Source: CAYYAQ01 sp964469555 (lineage in GTDB: Bacteria; Planctomycetota; UBA1135; UBA2386). From it: a stretch of DNA of 41,907 nucleotides. A model generated the notes under the pieces. That model had not been told where the DNA came from, made no database searches, and saw only the letters and a list, made by a program, of their open reading frames with translations. The stretch lies in contig CAYYAQ010000027.1 of assembly GCA_964469555.1 (NCBI GenBank), forward strand, positions 1-41,907, written 5' to 3'. Below are positions 1 through 9,200 of this stretch, piece by piece. Numbering within the stretch: the first letter of the stretch is position 1; every line of letters starts with the position of its first letter. The translations under genes were made by a program, and so were the position numbers.

Positions 1-1251
1 GCGGTCGCCGTCGCGGATCTTCGCGAGCGCCGTCGATTCGGGTCGGTTGAAGTACGACTCCGTGACGACGTCGCCCCTGACGGTGATCTCGCCGATCTCG
101 AGGGTCGGCAGCGGGAGCGCCGCCGTGAAGTTCTCGATCGGACGGTCGTCGATGGGAATGATCGCGATGTCCACTCCTGGTAGCGGGTGGCCGACGCACA
201 CGCCGCGGCCAGCTTCGGTCTGCTCGCGCGTCTCCGCGAGGATCGAACTCGAACCGATGGATGAAACCGGCAACGCCTCCGTCGCGCCGTACGGCGTGAA
301 GATCTCGACGCCATCCGGCAGGAATCGACCGAGGCATTCCAGGGACGCGGGAGTGGCGGGGGCGCCCGCCGAGAGCACGCGCTTGACGGACTGCAGTCGC
401 GTGCCCGTGGCTTCGCAGTGGAGGCCCAAGAGTCTCACGAGCGCCGGTGACGCGAAGACGTTCGTGCAGGAGAAGTCGTCGATCGCTCGCGCCAGGTCGC
501 GGGGATTCGCGGACGCCGGACGGCTGGCGTCCATGAGCGGGACGACCGACGCCATGCCGAGAGCCGGGCCGAACAGGGCGAAGAGTGGAAATGTCGAGAG
601 ATCGACTTCGCCGGGCTCGATGCCGTAGACCTCGCGCAAGAGTCGCACCTGCGCTTGAAATGTCTCGTGCGTGTAGACCACTCCCTTGGGCACGCCGGTG
701 CTCCCGCTCGTGAACAGGATCGCGGCTGTCTCGCCTGGCTCGGGGAAGGCGACGGGGAGCGCTGAGGTGTCTGACACAAGCTTCATCGCCTTGGCGAAGC
801 TGTGGTCGGCGGGAAACATGCGCGGGCCGACGACGACCGAAGTTTGGAGTGTCTGCTTGGCCCACCCGAACAGTCGCCGCGCAATCTGCGCCTTGGGGAT
901 GCCGATGAACGCGGTGGGTCGGGCTTCGGCGAGGCATATGCCGAGGTTCTTCGTGCCCATGCCCGGGTCGACCATCACCGGGATCGCGCCGAGCCTGAAG
1001 AGGGCGAACGTGATCGCGAAGAACTCGACGCTCGGCTTCACCATCAAAACGGTGCGCGTACCCTTCGTGACGCCCAATCCGCGCAGCGCATGCGCGGCTC
1101 GGTCGCAGAGGGCGTCCAGTTCGGCGCAGGTCAGGCGAGTGTAGCTTCCGTTCGCATTCGCGACTGCTACGGCGAGACTCTCGGGCTGGCTCTGCGCGAC
1201 GCGTGCCAGGTGCGAGGCGATGTTGGTCAACTCGGCCACGGCAGTGGTCAT
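1..1251 (-). CDS. oleC: OleC, AMP-dependent beta-lactone synthetase (partial, 3' end beyond window)
   Basis: This is an acyl-adenylate-forming enzyme of the ANL superfamily. The translation from the ATG at 1251 gives about 417 residues before the left edge. It shows the AMP-binding P-loop TSGSTGVPKG followed by a VVYTHE segment, and later the adenylate motif PYGATE. OleC enzymes of about 550 residues convert the beta-hydroxy acid made by OleA and OleD into a cis-beta-lactone using ATP. The ATG overlaps the stop of the upstream alpha/beta hydrolase gene by 4 nt (ATGA), which places it in the same operon. The general fold could equally be a fatty acyl-CoA ligase; the OleC call rests on the OleA and OleB neighbours. 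The C-terminal lid domain lies outside the window. Confidence 0.85.
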   Translation of the reverse strand, partial: MTTAVAELTNIASHLARVAQSQPESLAVAVANANGSYTRLTCAELDALCDRAAHALRGLGVTKGTRTVLMVKPSVEFFAITFALFRLGAIPVMVDPGMGTKNLGICLAEARPTAFIGIPKAQIARRLFGWAKQTLQTSVVVGPRMFPADHSFAKAMKLVSDTSALPVAFPEPGETAAILFTSGSTGVPKGVVYTHETFQAQVRLLREVYGIEPGEVDLSTFPLFALFGPALGMASVVPLMDASRPASANPRDLARAIDDFSCTNVFASPALVRLLGLHCEATGTRLQSVKRVLSAGAPATPASLECLGRFLPDGVEIFTPYGATEALPVSSIGSSSILAETREQTEAGRGVCVGHPLPGVDIAIIPIDDRPIENFTAALPLPTLEIGEITVRGDVVTESYFNRPESTALAKIRDGDR

Positions 1252-2138
1252 CCAGCCTCCACCTCGACGTGGTGTTTGGCGAGGAACGCGCGGACCAGCG
1301 GTTTGATTTCGTCTCCCGCGTCTTCGAGTACGTAGTGACCGGCGTCTGCGAAGCGGTGGACCTCGGCATTGGGGAAGTGCTGCACCCACTGATCGAGGAA
1401 GTGGTGGTCGAAGACGAAGTCGCGCATGCCCCAGCAGAAGAGCATCGGCTTGTCCTTCAGCAGGTGTAGACGACTCTCGGTTCCGGTCACGACATCCCAC
1501 GCCTGGTCGCCGGGCTGCAGCGGGATGTCCTGCACGAAGCGATGGACGGCGATTCGATTCTGCCAGCTGTCGTACGGTTCGAGGAAGCCTGCCGCGACCT
1601 CCTTGCGCATCGGACCACGGGTCACGCAGTGCTTGACCGCGCCGCGTGAGAACGCACTGAATCCCCGCACCAGAAGGGCGCCCAATCCGGGTGTGCGGGC
1701 GATGTTGAGCGTGAACGGCATGGACTTTTCTTCCGGCAGGTGGAAGGCGCCCGTGTTCATCACGACCATGCGCGCGACGCGATCGGGATTTTGTGCGGCC
1801 CAGGTCGTGCCGATCATCCCGCCCCAGTCGTGGACCACGAGCGTCACGCGCTCGAGCCCGAGGTGTTCGATTAATCGATCGAGGTCTGCGACGCGCCGGG
1901 CGAGCGTGTAGTCGTAGGCGCTGTCGTCGGGCTTGTCCGAGCGACCGCAACCGATGTGGTCGGGGACGATGCACCGGTAGTCACCGGAGAGGTCCTGGAC
2001 GAGGTTGCGGTAGAGGTATGACCACGACGGATTGCCGTGCACCATCACCAGCGGTTCGCCGCTCCCTTCGTCGATGTAGTGATACTTCAGCCCCTCGAGG
2101 TCGAGGTAGTTCGCGGCGAACGGATACTCGAACGTCAC
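1248..2138 (-). CDS. oleB: OleB, alpha/beta hydrolase, beta-lactone decarboxylase
   Basis: A 296-residue alpha/beta hydrolase of the haloalkane dehalogenase type. The oxyanion motif HGNPSWSY is at residues 34-41, the nucleophile D104 lies in VVHDWGG, an acid candidate D240 lies in GMRDFVF, and H268 lies in DAGHYV. An Asp nucleophile rather than Ser is typical of OleB, which decarboxylates the beta-lactone to the cis-olefin. I start it at GTG 2138, which overlaps the oleA stop by 4 nt (GTGA). The longer open frame to 2414 adds an Arg-rich, low-complexity extension that is antisense-like noise and lies inside oleA. Its 3' end overlaps oleC by 4 nt. A plain haloalkane dehalogenase is the alternative, but the position between oleA and oleC makes that unlikely. 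Confidence 0.88.
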   Translation of the reverse strand: MTFEYPFAANYLDLEGLKYHYIDEGSGEPLVMVHGNPSWSYLYRNLVQDLSGDYRCIVPDHIGCGRSDKPDDSAYDYTLARRVADLDRLIEHLGLERVTLVVHDWGGMIGTTWAAQNPDRVARMVVMNTGAFHLPEEKSMPFTLNIARTPGLGALLVRGFSAFSRGAVKHCVTRGPMRKEVAAGFLEPYDSWQNRIAVHRFVQDIPLQPGDQAWDVVTGTESRLHLLKDKPMLFCWGMRDFVFDHHFLDQWVQHFPNAEVHRFADAGHYVLEDAGDEIKPLVRAFLAKHHVEVEAG

Positions 2139-3223
2139 CACTCGACTCCGAGCATCATGCAGTTGAGGCCGCTGCCGATCCCGAGGAACCCCACGCGATG
2201 CCCGGCCTTGAGGAATTCGCGTTCCGTCGCGAGGGCGGTCGCGAGGGGAAGCGCGACGGTGCCGGTATTGCCGAGGAACTCGAACGCGACGAAGTCCCTT
2301 TCCTTCGGGAGGTCGAGCATCTGGAGGATCGTGTCGCGGTGGCCCGCGCCCACCTGGTGGCACACGGTCCGGTCGACGCCGGACCAACCGAGTTCCTCGA
2401 GAAAGGCGACCCACGTGCGCTTGCCGAGTTCCACGCCGTGCTCGAGGACGGCGATCGAATCGGTGGTCATGAATTGCCGGTACGTGATCTCACCGCCGGC
2501 ACCCGGAGTCTCCGCGAGCTTCGGGCCGGGGCGTTCCTCCATTCCCCAACGACAGAGCATGTGATGGCGCGGGTCGGCCATGGTCACGCCGCCGACCAGT
2601 CGCGGCTGGCGCCCCGCGCCAAACGTCCCGTCCGTGAGGATGATCGCCGCCGCGGCGGAACCGCCGGTCATCGTCGCGAGCGCGGTCTTGAAGATCTCCA
2701 TGTCGCGTTCGCGCAGCATGCGATCGATCATCACGTCGACGATCTCACGCGCGGATTCGCAGCTGACGATCATGCCCGCCCGCATCTGGCCGAGTTCGAT
2801 GCGGTTCGCGATCTCCATCATGCCGTTCAGCATGCCGAGGCACGCGTTGCTCACGTCGTAAACGGTGGCGTTCGGGTTGATCGCGTGGCCGGCCTTCGCG
2901 AGGGCCGCCGCGACGTGGCACGCGGTCGCAGGCTCGAAACCTTCGCGGCACACGCCGGCGTAGAGGAGCATCTCGATCGCGTCGCTCGGCACGACCGAAT
3001 CGGAAAGGGCGTTGACCGCAGCGAGGGTCGCACCCTTCGACACCTTGAAACCTGGCTCCCAGAAGCGTCGTTCGGTGATGCCGGTCATCAGTTCGATTTG
3101 ACCGGGCTGGATGCGAAGCGCGCCGTAGAGCGGGGCGAGGCGCTCTTCGATCTCGGCCGACGTCACGACCTCGGGAGCGAGTTCGTAGCCGATCTTGTCA
3201 AGACAGACGCGTTGGTATTTCAC
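2135..3223 (-). CDS. oleA: OleA, thiolase-superfamily head-to-head acyl condensing enzyme
   Basis: A 362-residue KASIII-like thiolase. The catalytic Cys is C128 in SNACLG, Glu97 in EPATACH matches the conserved OleA glutamate region, HQVGAGH supplies the active-site His, and FLGNTGTV the Asn. OleA performs a non-decarboxylative Claisen condensation of two acyl thioesters to a beta-keto acid. The start is GTG 3223, which overlaps the pfaC stop by 4 nt; the frame stays open to 3550 but that stretch lies inside pfaC and is not conserved-looking. Direct coupling to a PUFA-type megasynthase suggests that its substrate is the synthase product, possibly still bound as a thioester. FabH-type KASIII is the alternative, but the oleB and oleC neighbours argue for OleA. 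Confidence 0.9.
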   Translation of the reverse strand: MKYQRVCLDKIGYELAPEVVTSAEIEERLAPLYGALRIQPGQIELMTGITERRFWEPGFKVSKGATLAAVNALSDSVVPSDAIEMLLYAGVCREGFEPATACHVAAALAKAGHAINPNATVYDVSNACLGMLNGMMEIANRIELGQMRAGMIVSCESAREIVDVMIDRMLRERDMEIFKTALATMTGGSAAAAIILTDGTFGAGRQPRLVGGVTMADPRHHMLCRWGMEERPGPKLAETPGAGGEITYRQFMTTDSIAVLEHGVELGKRTWVAFLEELGWSGVDRTVCHQVGAGHRDTILQMLDLPKERDFVAFEFLGNTGTVALPLATALATEREFLKAGHRVGFLGIGSGLNCMMLGVEW

Positions 3224-6200
3224 TGGGATGGACGGGCCGAAAGGGCGAAGTCCCGCATCTCGTAGATGGTAAGGCCGTCGACACACAAGAACCCGTCTGC
3301 GATGAGGGTCTGGCGTTCGTCGTCGACGGAAGTGACGGTCGCTTGCACCTCGACGAGGGTGTTCGTGGGGATGACCTGACCGCGGTAGATCCAGCGGTGA
3401 CGGTGGCCGATGGGCATGGTCGCGAACACCGCATCGGGCCCCAGATCCCAGCGCGACACGGCGACGACCTTGAGGAGTTGCAGCATCGCTTCGAGCCCCA
3501 GCGAACCTGGCCAAACAGGATCCTGGTGGAAGTGCGCGGCGAAGAACCACATCGACGGGTCGACCTCGATCGAACCCGTCACGAAGCCGAGGTTTTTTGG
3601 GCCTCCGTCCAGGATGAGCGAATCGATCCGGTCGACCATCCGCATCGTGTCATCCGAGAAAGGCGCCAAGCGGGGGACCTCGAGAGCGCGACCGCGAGCG
3701 GTCTCACCCGCGGAGGGTTCGTAGAGGGTGGCTTCGCGGACGCCGATTTGCTCGGCGAGCGCACGATACGAGAAGAAACCAAAGTACGTCGTCCCGTCGT
3801 AGACCACGGCCCCGGCGCGATTCGTCATCTCGTAGCGGTAGTGTTGGATCACCATGCCGCCGGAGTGGGCAACTTGGGTCAGTTCGACGTGCGTCGTCAA
3901 CGTGTCGTCGCCCGCCACGACGGCAGCGTGCTGCGTGGACTCGCCGCCGAGGTTGCGGAACTTCAGGTCTTCGTCGGAGCTGAGTGCCGACCCGACGTAC
4001 GCGGCGAGCCATCCGCAGGGTTGCAACGCCATCTCGAGCAGGACAGCGAACGGGATCTCGTGTTGTCGGTTGCTCGCGAAGTACCACTGATCCGCCGTTA
4101 CCTCGACTTGCGCGGTGCACTTCGCACCCGCGGTCATTTCGAACGGCGTGCCCTGGACATCGATGATCCGGTCCAGGAACTGGAATGGTGGTCGCGGCAG
4201 CCGCGCGATCACTCGTTCGTGGTCGAATACGCGATAGGGCTCGCCGAACGCGTCGGACGGATTGCCGTCGGAGAACGCGAGGATCTTGTCGTAGTCGTAC
4301 AGGACTCGGGCAGTGCTGGCGGTGCCGCGGTTTGCCCAGGTCGCGATCAGGACATCGCGGGTCACGCCGGTGAGACGCACGGACATCTCGGTGATCTCGA
4401 CCACCGGCTTGCCGTCCGCGTACATCAGCGCGTCGACGATCGCGAACGGCTCGGGCTCGTATCCGAGTTGCTTGATCGAGACCTCGTACGTCACGAGCTT
4501 GGTCGTGTCGAGAACCTGTCCGCGACACTTCAGCCGGCTGCCTACGCCGATCAGCGGTTGATACACCACGTCTGCGGCGTCGGCAACCCAGCCGAGGCGC
4601 AGCAGGTAGATGCGCAGGGTGTGCAGGCAGCACTCGTACATCAACGTGCCTGGCATCACCTTGTCGTCGACGAAGTGACAGGTGAGGAACCAATCGTCCG
4701 GGCGGATGTCCGCCTCCGCCACGATGCCGCCGATTCCGTAGCGTCCGCCGGTGGGGTCGATGCTCCGGACTCTGTGGACGAGTTCCATGTTGCCGCTGGG
4801 GAGGGTGAGGGGGTCGGCTACCGGCAGCCCCTCGAACTCGGGACCGAATGCGCGCTCGAGGTCGCCGCGGCGGAGCGCGTCGATCTGGGTCGCGTCCAGC
4901 GCGGTGGGGCGCATCGGCACGAGGTCGACGTGGTTGTCAGGGAGGCGTCCGGGCTGCCGCTGCCGCTCGATGCGGCTGTGCACGATGCCCTTGCCGGCGT
5001 CGAGTTCTTCTTGCGTGAAGAAGCCGGCGCAGCCTTCCTTCATCGTGATGAGCGGTCGCCCGTCGACTTCCGCTTCGAACTCGAAGCGGAACAGCCAGGT
5101 GTCGCCTTGCCGGAAGAAGTGTTTGATCTGGATCTCGTAGTGGATCACCGTGCCGACGCCCGGCAGTGCATCGTGGAACGTGACGACGGCATCGAGCAGG
5201 CGGTAGACCGCCAGGCCCTTTGTCTCGAAGTCGATGCCGAGGTAGCCGGAGAGGAAGAGGTCGGCCTGGCCAGCTTCGACTGCGACGCACGTCGGGATGC
5301 GACCGTTGTCGAGGTACCACTTGTCCGCGAGCACATCGTGCTCCGTGACGATCCGCCCCGATGTCATCGAGCGCACATCCCCTTCGATCGACAGAATGCG
5401 ATCGACGAGCATCAACGGCTCGTCCGGCAATCGCACGCGCGTCGGATGCATGTCTACATCCGCGAACTCCGGCCCCAGCACCGCCGCGATCGAGCCGACC
5501 GCGATCTCCATGCACTGCCCCCGATCGAACAGCACCGGTTTCTTGGGGACGATGACGGGCACAGGATCGACAGAACCGATCGCCGGGAGGGACACCGTCT
5601 GCGCGGCGAGGGTTGTCAGTTGGTGGGAGAGTTGGAGAAAGGACTCGTGGGCGGCGGCCGCCGCGGCGTTCGCCCGCGCGAGCTGTTCGACGGGTCCCGT
5701 GAGTGCGTGCACTGGCCCGGGCTCGGGTGGTGGTGGGGGAGATGCGTCCGGAATTGTCTGCGGCAACACGGGGGGAACCGGGGCCTGGCCGCCGACCTCC
5801 ACGATGATCGAGTCGCCACCGTCGTCCTCGGTCTTTGGTTCGTGGTAGAGCGACGAGATGTCAACCGGCGCGCGCTCTGCGATGAGCATGGCGAGCGTCC
5901 GCAGGACGGAGGAGGGGCCGTCCTGACCCGGTGCACACACGGCTCTCGCGGCGAACGGTCGGTCCCCCAGGATCTTCCGAATCATCCGCGTGCACGAGCT
6001 CCCCGGGCCCATCTCCACGAAGATGCGCACGCCGTCGGCATACGCTCGTTCGATCACCTTCGGGTAGTCGATGCCGCGGAGGGCCTGGTTCAGTATGGAA
6101 TCCGCCGCGGCGTGCTGGGACAGCTCGTACGACGTGCCCGCCTCGCCGCTGTAGAACCGAACCGGCACACTCGTGTCCGTTTGCAGGATGTGCAGATCGC

Positions 6201-9200
6201 GATACTCCCCCGCGACCGCTTCCGCGACGTCGCAGTGCACGGTCGTCACGCCGTGCAACTCGTGGAATCCGGAGGCCATCGCGGAGACCACCGCGTCGAC
6301 CGCCTCGCGCTGGCCACCGACGACGCATTCGTCGGGTGAATTCACGATCAAGAGATAGGCCCTTGGGTGGTCGACAAGCGTGGCCCGCACGATGGCTGCC
6401 GGGCGGTCGACGACGCCGAGCACCCAGTCCACGTTTTCGTCATCGGGGAGGCGCCACGTTCGTTTCGCGGCGCGACACGAGCCGGTCAACTGTTCCGTGA
6501 AGAGATCCGAGTCCATCACGCGCCGAAGCATCTCGTCTCGTTCGTGCCAGGCGCCGACCGAGAACAACCCCGCTGTCTCGCCCAGGGAGTAGCCGATCAC
6601 GGCGTGGGGCTGCACGCCGAACGACCGCACGACGTCCGTCACGACCGTCCCGAGGGAGACCTGCGCGAGGATCGATCGGCGCGCCTCGTCCCGCAGCGTC
6701 GCGGAATCTCCGCTCCAAATCAGGTCGGGCGCGAGCTGCGATCGCAACCTCGTACACAGGCGTTCCTGGTCGCGCAGCACAGTCGGCCAGTGCGCTCCGA
6801 TCGCACGACCCATGCCGATGAACTGCGAACCTGAACCCGGGTAGACGAATGCGATTTCGCCGTCGTGCCCCACCGGTTGCTGTGCGTGAAACACCCGCCT
6901 GCTCGCGCGCGCCGACAGTTCGCGGTCCTCGGTCAAACTCGCGATCGCTTCGGTCGCGAGCTCGCGCAATTCGTCCGTGGAACGACAGACGATAGCCACC
7001 GCCAGGTTCGCAGAAGAGCTCTGCGCCCGCTCCTGCTGCCACTCCCAGGCGAGTCGGGCGACGTCTGCGTCCGTCGTGCGCGAGACGAGATCACCCAGAC
7101 CCGTGACGAGGTCCGGGGAGTCGCTTGCTTCGACCGCGAAGAGATACTCGCCGAGCATTCCCAACGGGTGCGGTTCCTCGGCGGAGTCGCCCGTTTCGAG
7201 GACGACGTGGTGGCTGGCGCCCGTGACCGAGATGCTGCTCACGCCGGCGCGACGCGGCGAAGCGTCGGAATCGCGTAGCCAGTACTGCGGTTCTGCTGGT
7301 ACGAGACAGTCGCCGAGGTCTTTGCGCGGTCGCGTGACGCCTCGCATCCGCGGGAGGATCCCGTGGTGGAGGGCCAGGCTGGCCTTGACCAGCGACACGA
7401 GGCCGGCGGCGCTGCCCGTGTGTCCGACGTCCGCCTTTGCAGAGCCCAGGGTGCACGGGCCAAAAAACTGGGGGATCGTCGCCGCCTCGATCCGATCTTC
7501 CGCTGGAACGCCGCTGCCGTGGGTTTCCACGTAGTCCACGGTGCGCGGATCGATGCCCGCCTCGTTGTAGGCGCGGCTCAGGGCCTCGCGATACGCGGTC
7601 GTCGTCGGAGCGAAGTCCGTCGCCTCGCCACCCGTGCTAGCTCCGATGCCACGCACGACCGCGTAGATGCGGTCGCCGTCCCGCTCGGCGTCGCGCCGCC
7701 GCTTCAGGATGACACACGCGGCGCCTTCACCAGGGACCGAGCCCGCGGCGCGTCGGTCGAATGGCCGGGGGATTCCGTCGCGATCAAAAGGCCGGTCCGC
7801 GTCGGTCGCGAGGACTGCGCGCACGTCGGCTGCGAGATCGACCGCGCCGACGAGCGCGCAGTCGAGGTCACCGGATTGCAGGTTCCTCGTCGCGGCTTCG
7901 AGCGCCGTGAGCCCTGAGGACTCTTCCGTCGAGAGCACGTAGCTCGGGCCGCCGATGCCGAACTCGCGCGCGACCCGGCTCGCGACGATGCCGCCGAGGT
8001 TGCCCATCACGCGGTTTGCATTCAGCGCCGGCCCGAGACCGTCGCAGGCGCTGTCGGCCCAGGCGTCGAACTCGGGGCCGCGGTCGGGGATGCCGAGCGC
8101 CGCCGCAACGTTCGCAGAGCGTCGCCGCATCGACCAGCGGAGGTGGTAGTTTGTCGTGTTCAGGTCGAGTCCGATCCCGATGAACACTCCCGTTCGCAGC
8201 GGATCGGTCGACGCCGACACCTGATCAGCCAACGCCTGATGCGCGACATCGAGCATCAACAACTGTTGCGGAAGCGTCTGGGCCATCTCCTTCGGAGGGA
8301 TGCGGAATCGGCCCCGCGGAATCTCGACTCGATCCACGAACCAACCCAGGGGCGGATCTTCCACTCCCCAGAAGTTCTGTTTCGCGGAAGTCTTGACCTC
8401 GACATCATCTCCGAGGACGCGTGGACGGAGAGCTTCGAGATCGGTCCAGGGGCCGCAGCACGCACCCATCCCCACGATGACCACGTCCTCGGTCGGACCC
8501 TGCTTTGACACGACCGGCCTGACTGCCGGCTGGGTGAACTCTTCGAGCAGCACGTGCGCGTTCGTGCCGCCGAAACCGAACCCGCTGACGGCCGCGCGCC
8601 GCGGTGTATCACCGCCTCGGCGCGGCCACGGGCTCGCTTCGCTGCGCACGGTGAATGGTCCGGACGCGAGGTCGATATCGTCGCCTGCTCCGGTGAAGTT
8701 AGCCGTCGGTGGGAGCACGCCCTCGCGCATTGCCAACAAGACCTTGATCAGTCCCGCCGCGCCGGCGCCCGTCAGGAGGTGGCCGACATTCGACTTCACG
8801 GAACCGAGCGTGCACTGCCCGTGTTGCCAATTCGACTCGCCCCAGAGCCGGCGCAGGCTCCCGTACTCGATCGCGTCCCCGACCTGCGTCCCCGTGGCGT
8901 GGCACTCGATGAGGTCGACTTGCGAAGGTTCCCAACCGGCTCTTCCGTACGCCGCGTGCATGGCGCGCAACTGTCCTTCTTCGCTCGGCGCGAGCAGGTT
9001 TCCGTCGACGTCGTTCGACAACCCGATGCCGCGCACGACCGCGTAGATCCGATCGCCAGCGGCGACCGCGTCGTCGAGTCTCTTGAGCACGATGATGCCC
9101 GCGCCTTCACCGACGACGAGACCGTCCGCCTTGGCGTCGAATGGCGAACAGTGTCCGCTCGGGGATAGCGCGAACAGTTGGGCGAATCCCATCTGGGTGT

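Noticed and set aside
2139..2414. N-terminal extension of OleB
   Set aside because: The sequence is Arg/Pro-rich and overlaps oleA out of frame. The GTG at 2138 gives a normal-length alpha/beta hydrolase.
3343..6339. A 998-codon open frame on the plus strand inside pfaC
   Set aside because: It lies antisense to clear KS/DH domain code, is rich in Arg, Asp, His and Val without any domain pattern, and is a GC-rich codon-phase artefact. The same applies to 29685-32666 minus, 27386-29548 minus, 1793-3265 plus, 14973-16145 plus and 16403-17704 plus.
7800..8100. Loss of the catalytic Cys in the second KS of PfaC as a disabling mutation
   Set aside because: A Cys-less second KS with an acidic residue at that place is the normal chain-length factor of PfaC proteins.
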